Of a stretch of DNA of 19,224 nucleotides, positions 5,959 through 13,635 are shown piece after piece. This DNA is from Acidobacteriota bacterium (GTDB lineage Bacteria > Acidobacteriota > Terriglobia > Terriglobales > Acidobacteriaceae). A model generated the notes under the pieces. That model was not told where the DNA came from. It was given only the letters and a program-made list of their open reading frames with translations, and searched no databases. Position numbers and translations under genes: made by a program. The stretch covers positions 1 through 19,224 of the forward strand of contig JAKAAZ010000046.1 of the NCBI GenBank assembly GCA_021802085.1. Direction: 5' to 3'. The stretch's first letter is position 1; the number at the start of each line of letters is the position of its first letter.

Positions 5959-7581
5959 TTAGGATTCGAAATCCTCTCCAGCTTGATGCCCAGTCTTCTT
6001 CTCCGGGATATTCGTCAGCGTTGCCTCCGTCAGCAGAAGAACGCTGGCCACTGAGACCGCATTCTCCAAGGCAACGCGCACAACCTTTGTGGGATCGACA
6101 ATCCCCGCCTCCAGCAAATCAACATATTCGCCGGTTGCCGCGTTGAATCCAAAGTTTGCGCTACCCGAACGCATCCGCTCAACCACGACGCCAGCATCAG
6201 CCGAGGAGTTCGCGGCAATCTGTCTAGTTGGCGCTTCCAGCGCAAGCCGCAGTACATGCAAGCCGATGCGGTCGTCCCCGGCATGCTTTGTCTCCTCATC
6301 TGCCACCGTTCCCGCTGCGCGCAGCAGGGCCAGTCCGCACCCCGGGACAATCCCTTCTGACGCTGCTGCTTTGGTCGCGCTGATCGCGTCTTCGAACGCC
6401 TCCTTGAGGTTCTTCATTTCCGCCTCAGAGGGAGCGCCCACGCGAATCACAGCCACTCCTCCTGCGAGCTTCGCTAGACGCTCTCGTAGCTTCTCGCGGT
6501 CGTAATCGGAAGTTGCTTCCTCGATTTCTCTTCGCAGTTCCTCGCATCGGCCTTGAATTGCCGCTTTCGCGCCGCCACCTTCAATAATCGTTGTAGCTTG
6601 GCGATCGATGACTACACGCTTTGCCGTACCCAGATCTTCCAGCTTTATATCCTCCAGCTTTACGCCCAGCTCCTCGGCGAGGAGTCGGCCTCCGGTTAGG
6701 ATCGCAATGTCCTCCAGCATCGCCTTGCGCCGATCGCCGAATCCCGGAGCCTTCACAGCCGCGCAAATGAGAATACCGCGAAGCTTGTTCACCACCAGGG
6801 TCGCCAAGGCCTCTCCCTCTACATCTTCGGCAATCACGAGCAGCGAGCGCGCCGCCGTGGCCGTCTTCTCCAGCAACGGTAAGAGCTCTTGGATCGCGCT
6901 CAACTTCTTATCGCAGATCAAAATGAACGGGTCTTCCAACTCCGCATGCATCTTCTCGGTATTCGTCACAAAGTAGGCGGAGAGATATCCTCGATCGAAC
7001 TGCATACCTTCCACAACCTCCAGGGTTGTCTCCGTGCCTTTGCCTTCTTCGACTGAGACCACTCCTTCCACGCCAACTCTTTCCACGGCATCTGCGACCA
7101 ACTCACCAATGCTTGCGTCATTGTGCGCAGAAACCGTCGCCACCTGAACGCGCTCCTTGCGACCCGCAACCGGCTTCGAGATTCGACGCAGTTCCTCTAC
7201 GACAAGCTTGAGGCCGCGATCCAGACCACGCTTGATCTCAATTGCGCTGGTTCCTGCCGCGATATTGCGTAGTCCCTCAGCAAGAATCGCGTGCGCAAGA
7301 ATCGTTGCCGTGCTGGTGCCGTCGCCTACGGCATCTCCTGTGCGTTCCGCTGCTTCCCGCATCATGCTCGCACCCAGATTCTCTTCTGGGCACTCCAGAG
7401 ATACTTCCTTCGCGATCGTTACTCCGTCGTTGCACACAATGGGCTTACCGAAGGGGCGTTCGATCAGGACGCACTTGGATTTTGGCCCTAGCGTTATACG
7501 AACTGCATCAGTCAGGAGTTTTGCGCCGGCGAGAATATGATCCCTGGCCTTGGGTTCGAAGATGAGTCTTTTGAAGGCCAT
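5959..7581 (-). CDS. groEL: GroEL/Hsp60-type chaperonin paralogue
   Basis: This is a 540-residue group I chaperonin that folds proteins in an ATP-driven double ring in the cytoplasm. The ATG at 7581 is chosen (MAFKRLIFEPKARD) because GGGAGGG precedes it and the N-terminus then matches GroEL; an in-frame ATG at 7629 would add 16 unusual residues. Using E. coli numbering, Asp52 (CNDGVTIAKE), Asp87 (GDGTSTAT) and Asp398 (FEDAISATKAA) all fall at the expected positions. Oddities are GCG instead of GGG at residues 414-416 (Gly415 to Cys, next to the nucleotide), Asn at position 51, no GGM-rich tail (it ends HQAGEDFES), and no groES beside it. This marks it as a secondary, specialised copy. It is downstream of the esterase gene on the same strand with a 96-base gap. 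Confidence 0.93.
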   Translation of the reverse strand: MAFKRLIFEPKARDHILAGAKLLTDAVRITLGPKSKCVLIERPFGKPIVCNDGVTIAKEVSLECPEENLGASMMREAAERTGDAVGDGTSTATILAHAILAEGLRNIAAGTSAIEIKRGLDRGLKLVVEELRRISKPVAGRKERVQVATVSAHNDASIGELVADAVERVGVEGVVSVEEGKGTETTLEVVEGMQFDRGYLSAYFVTNTEKMHAELEDPFILICDKKLSAIQELLPLLEKTATAARSLLVIAEDVEGEALATLVVNKLRGILICAAVKAPGFGDRRKAMLEDIAILTGGRLLAEELGVKLEDIKLEDLGTAKRVVIDRQATTIIEGGGAKAAIQGRCEELRREIEEATSDYDREKLRERLAKLAGGVAVIRVGAPSEAEMKNLKEAFEDAISATKAAASEGIVPGCGLALLRAAGTVADEETKHAGDDRIGLHVLRLALEAPTRQIAANSSADAGVVVERMRSGSANFGFNAATGEYVDLLEAGIVDPTKVVRVALENAVSVASVLLLTEATLTNIPEKKTGHQAGEDFES

Positions 7582-7606
7582 AGCCCTCCCCCTAGGTTCG
7601 CGTTCT

Positions 7607-7629
7607 ATGCCGGATCGCCCTCCCGGCAT
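7607..7629. repeat. 7-bp inverted repeat with 9-base spacer upstream of groEL
   Basis: ATGCCGG (7607-7613) and CCGGCAT (7623-7629) are perfect arms around nine bases, centred 37 bases before the groEL start. The 9-base spacer resembles the geometry of a CIRCE element, but the arms do not match TTAGCACTC. It could be an operator or an mRNA hairpin in the gap between esterase and groEL. Confidence 0.35.
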
Positions 7630-7677
7630 TTATGAGATTTGGGACGCGGCCCTTTCGTACGATGCCGAGCCCGAAAC

Positions 7678-9012
7678 TCAAATCCCAGAGGGATAAGTCT
7701 CGGCAGGCTCTGCGTCTTTTACTTGTGCAAATTCTTCCAAAGGCTCTACAGCGCGAGTGTGATCCAGGTGGATGACTGCGTCGAATTGCCTGGAAAGGCG
7801 AGCGGTGAAGTAATGGCTGGCCAGTTCAGATTCGGGCCTGTAGATAACGCCGATAGCTCGCTCGAGGCGTGGCTGCTCCAATAGGACCGAAATGTTTGAA
7901 CCTTGTCCAAAGGAAACCAAGAAATTGGAAATGCCGGTGTCGTGAAACAGAGCTTCGTAACTGTCAGGCCTCGCCGGAGGTACAGTCTTGCACTGCGCAG
8001 GCTCATCCCAATTGCTGGCCGCTGTTACTGTTCCGGTGTAGGTTGTGAATCCGATCAGCCTGCAATCGTGGGGATACTCCAGGCGGACAAGTTGGCCGAC
8101 ATTCCACTGTCCGGTTCTCTGCATTTGAGTAGCTCTGGCGTCGCCGATATGCGAATTGTGCGCCCACACGATGAGCTTGGCAGGCTTTCTATCGGTACTC
8201 AGGTACTGGGCAAGCCTGCCGAGAGTCTCCACCATATGTGCATCGCGAAGGTTCCAGGACGAGGTTTGCCTTCGGAACATTGTCCGGTAATACTCTTCGG
8301 CGCTTTTAACCAGGTGAGCGTTCTGTTCGGCCGAAAAGAATGCCTCTTGGGCTCCTGTCCCGTCATTCCGCGTGTACGCGGTTGCACTCTCCATCAACTC
8401 CACAAGTTGAGCGACCACTTCGGATTCGCATGTATGACTGAGGCCAAGTCCCGCAGCATATCCATAGGCTTGCGGGTCCTCGCCGAAGTTCTCGAAACAG
8501 GCATAGCGGTGGCGGGCGCGAGCCGCCGCAAGGGGATCAACCTTATCAAGGTAGTCTAGGACAACCCGCATCGAAGCATGGAGGCTATAGAGATCCAACC
8601 CGTAGAAGCCGACTTTATGTTGGGCGGAGTCATTGTAATCACGCAGCCAGCCAACGAAGTCGAGTACGTCGGCGTTCCGCCACATCCATGCCGGGAAGCG
8701 CTGAAATCCCTGCAGGGCCAGCACAGCATTATCGTCACCGGGCTTTCCGTGAACATACTGGTTAGCTCGGTATGCGTCAGGCCAGTCTGCTTCCAGGCAG
8801 ATTGCCTGGAAACCCTTTTCAAGAATCAAACGTTTGGTGATGCGTGCGCGTTCACGATAGAACTCATGAGTCCCGTGCGAGGCCTCACCAAGCAGCACAA
8901 AGCGGGCGTCACCTACGAAATCCACCAGCGAGTCAAGGTCGTTCGGGGCACCCTTCAATGGCTGTGCCGCGCTTCGCACACAATCTATCGAAAGGAGGTA
9001 ATCCGATTCCAT
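7678..9012 (-). CDS. Erythromycin esterase-family hydrolase
   Basis: This 444-residue protein of the EreA/EreB fold uses a histidine-activated water to hydrolyse esters. Many chromosomal members sit in stress clusters and have no proven antibiotic role. Counting from 9012, Glu43 and His46 lie in LLGEASHGTHEFYRER (also Arg55), and His285 and His288 in VWAHNSHIGDARAT, the same numbers as the EreB active-site residues. YRPESELASHYFTARLSRQF near the end is also typical. Three starts are possible (9066 GTG, 9039, 9012) and none has a good Shine-Dalgarno. I take 9012 because it fits the family N-terminus, and because the GTG at 9066 lies inside a palindromic operator-like site. It heads a minus-strand unit with groEL. 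Confidence 0.88.
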   Translation of the reverse strand: MESDYLLSIDCVRSAAQPLKGAPNDLDSLVDFVGDARFVLLGEASHGTHEFYRERARITKRLILEKGFQAICLEADWPDAYRANQYVHGKPGDDNAVLALQGFQRFPAWMWRNADVLDFVGWLRDYNDSAQHKVGFYGLDLYSLHASMRVVLDYLDKVDPLAAARARHRYACFENFGEDPQAYGYAAGLGLSHTCESEVVAQLVELMESATAYTRNDGTGAQEAFFSAEQNAHLVKSAEEYYRTMFRRQTSSWNLRDAHMVETLGRLAQYLSTDRKPAKLIVWAHNSHIGDARATQMQRTGQWNVGQLVRLEYPHDCRLIGFTTYTGTVTAASNWDEPAQCKTVPPARPDSYEALFHDTGISNFLVSFGQGSNISVLLEQPRLERAIGVIYRPESELASHYFTARLSRQFDAVIHLDHTRAVEPLEEFAQVKDAEPAETYPSGI

Positions 9013-9052
9013 AGCGCGATTTTCACAATATCCTTCCATGACAGCCGTTACC

Positions 9053-9066
9053 GTGATTCGCGTCAC
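9053..9066. promoter_or_regulatory. CRP/FNR-type palindrome upstream of the esterase-groEL unit
   Basis: GTGATTCGCGTCAC fits GTGAY-N4-RTCAC. Its centre (9059.5) is about 48 bases upstream of the esterase ATG at 9012. A site at about -41.5 would put transcription start near 9018, so the 9012 start would have almost no leader; repression is equally possible. Confidence 0.5.
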
Positions 9067-9413
9067 CCATGCCTGGCTAACCGCTCCTGGCGTGATTTTC
9101 TCACCGCGTAGGCTCCGGTCATAAAAGACAGAGTTGTGACTCTAAATCTGTCGAATCGGCCTTCCGGATGGACACAAGTGAAGGACAATCAGTCGGTTAT
9201 GCTGGGATGCCCTGGTCCCCAGGATATTGACGAATTTCCGGGGGATGGGCCAGGGGCGTTGGTGGCAGAGAATATAGGGCTGAGGGCTCTGATAAAGGAC
9301 GAAGGAACGGGTGTTTCAAATCCTCTTTGAAGGGTCTTTGGCGCTTGTGCATTCTGCAGCAATTGCCGAGATTTCGGCTGTCGCCCAGGCAAATCGCTAT
9401 TTTCTCTATTTAG

Positions 9414-9429
9414 TGTGACGTTGGTCACA
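9414..9429. promoter_or_regulatory. Perfect CRP-consensus palindrome in the divergent region
   Basis: TGTGACGTTGGTCACA is an exact TGTGA-N6-TCACA site, the classic CRP-type consensus, and also GTGAY-N4-RTCAC like the other four island sites. It is about 400 bases from the esterase start and 330 from the zinc-ribbon start, so a promoter for a leader or a small transcript may lie beside it. Confidence 0.6.
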
Positions 9430-9704
9430 GCCAAGCGGGAAGAACTCAGGGGATATTGCAAGCACTGAAGAGTGTTGCTCAACTCGATAGTCCATCTCCA
9501 TCCGTGACATCTTCGGGGCAATCGCCTGCGGCAGCACCCTGAATCGCCGTCGATTTGCCGAAGTTTATTCTCGCCGCCGTGCATTTCTCATTCCGCCGAG
9601 CACGGTAAATCTGCCTACGCTTGGAACGGTCCGAACAGCAGTTCGACCGGGCTGCAATATCAAGACTGTCTCCGTAGAGGAATCAGCATCTTCGGGGAAG
9701 TGTT

Positions 9705-9720
9705 GGTGTCGACTGACACC
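9705..9720. promoter_or_regulatory. Palindrome GGTGTC-N4-GACACC just before the zinc-ribbon gene
   Basis: Perfect 6-bp arms are separated by GACT, and the right arm ends 32 bases before the ATG at 9753. It has the same 6-4-6 layout as the GTGAY-N4-RTCAC sites but a different half-site. It is probably an operator for another dimeric regulator, or an mRNA hairpin in the 5' leader. Confidence 0.35.
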
Positions 9721-9752
9721 TAAATGGGCAATGCTCCTTCGGAGAGAACTAC

Positions 9753-10109
9753 ATGGTTTGCGCAAATCCCAGATGTCGCCGAGAATCGGATTACCTACGG
9801 GACGGAAGCATCTACTGCGTTGATGAAATACAGCAGAACACGGACGTGACACGCCGCCGACTCATCTGGCTCTGCGGTGCGTGTGCCCCCTACTTCGTCG
9901 TCGAAATGTGGCGCCGCCCGGGAGAGCAACTGCGACCTTCAATCACTCGACCGGAATCCTCCGATGCGCGCCCCGAAGGGCAACCCTCGCCGCACCATCA
10001 GGACCCTCGCCGGGAGCACACGTTGCCCCCACGCCGGCCTGTAACGTCGGATCGCCAACCACATCTTCGCGTATGCGCCAGCCAAATCCAAACGACGTTG
10101 AAATTGTAA
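9753..10109 (+). CDS. Small zinc-ribbon protein, unknown function
   Basis: This is a 118-residue protein with GGAGAG eight bases before the ATG. The first 60 residues carry two Cys pairs, C3-x4-C8 (CANPRC) and C41-x2-C44 (CGAC). They flank YLRDGSIYCVDE and a basic RRRLIWL strand, consistent with a zinc ribbon or treble clef. I recall similar short 'CxNPxC ... LYLRxGxLY ... WLCxxC' proteins from Acidobacteriota, with no known function. Residues 62-100 are Pro/Arg/His-rich and look disordered, unlike the start, so a late frameshift that changed the natural C-terminus is possible. It is followed after 30 bases by the RIC-like gene and is likely co-transcribed with it. Confidence 0.65.
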   Translation: MVCANPRCRRESDYLRDGSIYCVDEIQQNTDVTRRRLIWLCGACAPYFVVEMWRRPGEQLRPSITRPESSDARPEGQPSPHHQDPRREHTLPPRRPVTSDRQPHLRVCASQIQTTLKL

Positions 10110-10139
10110 GGATGTTTATCCCGTCTGTGAGGTTGAACA

Positions 10140-10799
10140 ATGAGGACAGTCCACCAAACACTCGCAAAGCGTACTCATTCCTCCACAAAGAGCGATGTAG
10201 CGAGGCTTTTCAGGCCGCAATTCACCGAACGCTCCATTTGCACGACGCGCGATAACGACACAGCAGATTCCGCCCCGCGCAAACCGCCAAGATCGGCCAG
10301 CGAATGCAACTGGGCCAGCTATCCTTTCGAGTTTCTGATCCGGAGCGTCGTCGAAAAGCAACATGACGAAATCATGAAACTCCTGTTTCGGCTGCAAGAT
10401 GTCGCAGAAACCGTTGCTAGAGCGCAGAGGTCAGTGGACCGCAGATGTAGGAACACCGCCACACACCTAACCGGGTTCATCAATGAACTGATAGACGACA
10501 TGGCTGAGGAAGAGCGCATCTTCCCAGATTTGCTACACCTCGAACTAGCCTACGTTGGTGCAGCTCCATGCTATTCGCCGCGTCTTTGCGAGATGCTCAA
10601 TCGGTTTGCGTGCCACAGCGATCAACATCTGCAACAACTGGACAGGATTCGCAAAGAAGCTCGGAATATCTGGCCCGACATTTATTGTGAGCTGGGAATC
10701 CTTGAGACCGCTCTCCTCGATCACCTGCATGTGGAACGCGACATTGTCTTTCGACGTGCAGCGAGCATGGAATCTGAGTTGGCCCGCTATTCGCGGTAA
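10140..10799 (+). CDS. Hemerythrin-like di-iron protein of the RIC (YtfE/ScdA) type
   Basis: This is a 219-residue protein with GAGG eight bases before the ATG. From residue 57 it follows the RIC layout: a short 'NWASYPFEFLIRSVVEKQHDEI' start, then a four-helix HHE-type bundle. RIC proteins repair Fe-S clusters damaged by nitric oxide or oxidants. Expected iron ligands are His75 (KQHDEIM), Glu124 (DDMAEEERIF), His159 (ACHSDQH), and His195 with Glu199 (DHLHVERD). The position that is normally His in HMxKEE (YtfE His129) is Asp120 here, so the iron site differs. Residues 1-55 are a polar extension not seen in the family core and may be poorly structured. It pairs with the zinc-ribbon gene. The family call is good; the exact chemistry is uncertain. 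Confidence 0.75.
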   Translation: MRTVHQTLAKRTHSSTKSDVARLFRPQFTERSICTTRDNDTADSAPRKPPRSASECNWASYPFEFLIRSVVEKQHDEIMKLLFRLQDVAETVARAQRSVDRRCRNTATHLTGFINELIDDMAEEERIFPDLLHLELAYVGAAPCYSPRLCEMLNRFACHSDQHLQQLDRIRKEARNIWPDIYCELGILETALLDHLHVERDIVFRRAASMESELARYSR

Positions 10800-11002
10800 C
10801 CAGGTCACTCTCGGGGTACTTCGATTTAGCGACATGCGAGGCGACAAGGATTTGTATGTCATATTGATTGTCTCGGAGGATAGAATCTCGCGATATGACT
10901 ATTCGCTGTACCGGTCATGACGCTCATTTCCTGATCTCCGGCGAATAGATCTTAACGAGGTGCATCTCGACGGAAGCCAAAGGCGCTACATCGCATGGAG
11001 AT

Positions 11003-11563
11003 TCACCTGATCCAATGAATTTCAGGCTCCTTACGGCCATGCGATTCTGGCCATTCCCTGGGATAGCCCAGAACGATGGGCGCTACGATTCGATAGTGCA
11101 ACTTCAGGTCCAGCTCTTCCTTGGTCGCCAGCTGGCTGAGCCAGGGGCGTGCTAGGCCGATCCAGCACGATCCAATCCCCTTGTCGCGCGCCGCCAGCAT
11201 AAGGTTTTGCGCGGCAAGACAACAGTCCTCGGCGTCCTGCGTGGCATCCGACGTTGCGAAAACAAGAACCAGTGCGGGAGCATGGTAGAAGAGCACAAAC
11301 TCAGGGTTTTCGATCATGCTGCGCAATTCGGATTCTGGGCCGGAAGCCGGGAAGTGCTTGAGCAGGAAATCCCTGGCATGTGCAGCCATGGATTCGATAA
11401 ATGCACGATCGATGGATGCGGCGAAAGCCCACGGCTGCCGATTCATGGCGCTCGGTGCCAGAACAGCGGCCTGGATCAGATCCTGTACTGTGGACTGACT
11501 CACTGGCTGATTGCTGAAATCCCGAACTGCCCGACGATCACGAATTACTTCCATCAGTTCCAT
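11003..11563 (-). CDS. Nitroreductase-family flavoprotein
   Basis: The 186-residue protein has the FMN-dependent nitroreductase fold and probably uses NAD(P)H to reduce quinones or nitro compounds; the physiological substrate is unknown. The N-terminal VIRDRRAVRDFSNQPV supplies the FMN-phosphate arginines, PSAMNRQPWAF (residues 37-47) is the FMN loop, and AAQNLMLAARDKGIGSCWIG followed by PIVLGYPRE is the standard C-terminal flavin and dimer segment. Its length suits the compact subfamily. GGGAGGT lies six bases before the ATG. It follows rtcB by 74 bases on the same strand and is probably the last gene of the archease-rtcB unit. It converges with the RIC gene; the 203-base gap between them (10800-11002) shows no gene or terminator. 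Confidence 0.9.
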   Translation of the reverse strand: MELMEVIRDRRAVRDFSNQPVSQSTVQDLIQAAVLAPSAMNRQPWAFAASIDRAFIESMAAHARDFLLKHFPASGPESELRSMIENPEFVLFYHAPALVLVFATSDATQDAEDCCLAAQNLMLAARDKGIGSCWIGLARPWLSQLATKEELDLKLHYRIVAPIVLGYPREWPESHGRKEPEIHWIR

Positions 11564-11637
11564 GCCGTACCTCCCGATTCGATCTCGATGATGGTCTTGC
11601 CACGCCTAACAAAGCGGCGCAATGACCTCGTTGTGCT

Positions 11638-13071
11638 CTATCCCTTGACCACGATCAGAGGCAGAAGCTTCGCCACTTTTCTTGCCAACCCAGCCTGATC
11701 GGTAGCTTCAATCACAGCCTCAACATCCTTGTATGCGCCGGGGGCCTCTTCTGCGACGCCACGGAGTGACGGGCACTTTACCAGGATCCCCTGCTTTGCG
11801 AGCTCGTCCACCAGTTGCCGGCCCTTCCAAAGCCTGGTAGCGGCATGGCGGCTCATGGCGCGTCCCGCGCCATGGCAGGCAGAACTGAAGGCTCGCGCTT
11901 CACTCTGTTCCGTACCCGCCAGAATGTATGACGCAGTTCCCATGGTGCCGCCGATCAATACCGGTTGGCCCACCGGGCGATACTCCGGCGGCAATTGAGG
12001 GCTGCCTGGACCAAGTGCCCGAGTGGCTCCCTTGCGGTGCACGAAAAGCGTGCCTTCAGTTCTATCGATCTGGTGACACTCCTCCTTGCAGGTGTTGTGG
12101 GAGACGTCGTAAAGAAGCTGCACGCTGGCCGCAGCGAAGACAGTCTGGAATGCCTGACGCGCCAGATGCGTGAGCACTTGACGATTGGCAAGTGCGCAAT
12201 TGATTCCCGCCCTCATAGCGCCCAGGTAGCGTTCGCCGAGCGGGGATCGGATAGGAGCGCAAGCCAATTCCCGGTCTGGCAGATCCAGGTGATAGGCAGA
12301 GGCCGACTCGGCCATCTCGCGCAGAAACTCACTGCCGATCTGATGTCCGAGGCCGCGCGAGCCGCAGTGAATGCTGATGACGATCTGGCGGGACAAAATG
12401 CCGAAGGCAGCGGCGGCAGCCTGATCGAAAATTTCCGCGACGTACTGCACTTCCAGGTAATGATTGCCTGACCCGAGTGTGCCGACCTCGTTCTGCATGC
12501 GTTTGCGCGCCTGCTGCGAGACGTGTTCCGGCTGGGTGCCTGGCATCCGACCGCCCTCCTCAATGTGGTGCAGATCCCCGGGCTCGCCGTAGCCGTGGCT
12601 GACCGCCCATTGTGCGCCACCTTGAAGCATGGCGGTCAACTCGTCTTCATCCAGATGAAGACGACCGGTGCTGCCCACCCCCGCTGGAATCACACGCGAG
12701 AGCTCGTTGGCCAATTCGTTTTTGCGTGGCGGTGTCATATCGTCAAGACGCTGATCCGTAATCAGGGTGCGAACACCGCAGGAGATGTCGTAGCCAACAC
12801 CACCGGCGGAGACGATGCCTCCATCATCGGGATCGAACGCGGCCACCCCTCCGATGGGGAAGCCATACCCCCAATGGGCATCGGGCATGGCAAATGATGC
12901 TTTGACAATCCCGGGCAGAGCGGCGACATTCGAGGTCTGTTCGAATACCTTTTCATCCATCTCGCGCATGAGCTCTTCTGTTGCAAAAATCACTCCGGGG
13001 ACACGCATCTTACCTGTCGCCGGAATGTGCCATTCCGTCTCGGATTGTCTCGTTACACGATGCAGGTCCAT
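11638..13071 (-). CDS. rtcB: RNA-splicing ligase RtcB
   Basis: The 477-residue enzyme joins RNA 2',3'-cyclic-phosphate or 3'-phosphate ends to 5'-OH ends using GTP and two Mn2+ ions, repairing tRNA or rRNA cut by stress endonucleases. All catalytic residues are present: Asp95 and Cys98 (GYDISCGVR), His204 (GSGNHYLEV), His235 (SIHCGSRG) and His325 (YDVSHNTCKEE) as metal ligands, and His400 in ACHGAGRAMSR as the guanylylated histidine. Lengths and spacings match the family closely. AAGGAGG precedes the ATG at 13071. It begins nine bases after the archease stop and is followed by the nitroreductase, so archease and ligase are produced together. Confidence 0.97.
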   Translation of the reverse strand: MDLHRVTRQSETEWHIPATGKMRVPGVIFATEELMREMDEKVFEQTSNVAALPGIVKASFAMPDAHWGYGFPIGGVAAFDPDDGGIVSAGGVGYDISCGVRTLITDQRLDDMTPPRKNELANELSRVIPAGVGSTGRLHLDEDELTAMLQGGAQWAVSHGYGEPGDLHHIEEGGRMPGTQPEHVSQQARKRMQNEVGTLGSGNHYLEVQYVAEIFDQAAAAAFGILSRQIVISIHCGSRGLGHQIGSEFLREMAESASAYHLDLPDRELACAPIRSPLGERYLGAMRAGINCALANRQVLTHLARQAFQTVFAAASVQLLYDVSHNTCKEECHQIDRTEGTLFVHRKGATRALGPGSPQLPPEYRPVGQPVLIGGTMGTASYILAGTEQSEARAFSSACHGAGRAMSRHAATRLWKGRQLVDELAKQGILVKCPSLRGVAEEAPGAYKDVEAVIEATDQAGLARKVAKLLPLIVVKG

Positions 13072-13080
13072 CGCCCCTCC

Positions 13081-13584
13081 TTACACATCCACAACGCACT
13101 GAGCCATCCACAGTCCATCGGCATCGCGGGAGATGCGAAGCTCGGTGAGAGTGGCTCCTTTGATCTCTACGGCGGGCCGATGACGCTGCGGGCTGACGAT
13201 CTCACCCCAGGCTTTGCCATGCAGCTTGTCATCAGTAATGATCACTTTGAAATGGCTGAAAATCATCCGGCGCTCGGACATGGCGGCGATGAGAGAATTC
13301 AGCCAGTCAACCAGTAGCAGGCCGCTGTCCGGGGCGCTGCAATGCACCTCGACGGGAAGATCCGGACGGACCAGAGCCGGATCTGTGATCACCGCACACA
13401 TGGCCAGCGCAGTCTCTTCGAATGCGTCCTCGAGCGTGGGACCGGTGCCGCGTATGCCAATGTCCGCCATGTGAGAAAAGAGTTCCCATGTTTGCGGTCG
13501 TGACCCTGTCGGGTTCACGCGATTTTCTCCGGATCCGGTTTCCGGCCTCGTCTGTAAATCAGAATGATCGGCAGTCTTGCCCAT
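13081..13584 (-). CDS. Archease (RtcB activator)
   Basis: This 167-residue protein stimulates RtcB guanylylation and turnover. The core starts at about residue 33 (WELFSHMADIGIRGTGPTLEDAFEETALAM, with the acidic metal-binding Asp41). It continues through LLVDWLNSLIAAMSERRMIFSHF and ends in the family-typical acidic C-terminus (MAQCVVDV). Residues 1-30 are an extra polar extension. GGAGAGG precedes the ATG at 13584 and supports the long start. It lies directly upstream of rtcB with a 9-base gap. A broken cysteine-hydrolase gene sits 51 bases upstream on the same strand. Confidence 0.93.
   Translation of the reverse strand: MGKTADHSDLQTRPETGSGENRVNPTGSRPQTWELFSHMADIGIRGTGPTLEDAFEETALAMCAVITDPALVRPDLPVEVHCSAPDSGLLLVDWLNSLIAAMSERRMIFSHFKVIITDDKLHGKAWGEIVSPQRHRPAVEIKGATLTELRISRDADGLWMAQCVVDV
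13499..13518. repeat. Imperfect inverted repeat inside the archease 5' coding region
   Basis: CGTGACCC and GGGTTCACG form near-perfect arms around TGTC. The spacing (GTGA-N10-TCAC) differs from the island operators, so it is noted only as a possible mRNA hairpin near the start of the archease reading frame. Confidence 0.25.
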
Positions 13585-13635
13585 GATGCCTCTCCATTTC
13601 CGCTGGTTGCGGCCGGTTGATGCTGTGCAGCGTGG

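Larger units (their letters stand above)
9067..9752. other. 686-bp divergent gap; no gene recognised, contains regulatory palindromes
   Basis: The gap lies between the minus-strand esterase and the plus-strand zinc-ribbon gene. The open frames at 9136-9330 (+) and 9189-9584 (-) have no family features, no Shine-Dalgarno and unusual composition, and I do not call them. The region holds TGTGA-N6-TCACA at 9414-9429 and GGTGTC-N4-GACACC at 9705-9720. It is long enough for an unseen small RNA or a decayed gene. Confidence 0.45.

Noticed and set aside
5593..6054. 153-residue plus-strand frame overlapping the IS right end and the groEL 3' end
   Set aside because: It starts inside the IS terminal repeat, has no Shine-Dalgarno or domain, and its last part is antisense to groEL.
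9136..9584. Frames of 64 (+) and 131 (-) residues in the divergent gap
   Set aside because: No recognisable motifs or ribosome-binding sites; the minus frame is rich in Arg, Ser and Pro, as chance frames in GC-rich DNA usually are.
13499..13518. CGTGACCC/GGGTTCACG inverted repeat as a sixth operator
   Set aside because: The spacing is GTGA-N10-TCAC, the arms have a mismatch and it is inside the archease coding sequence, so it does not fit the regulon motif.
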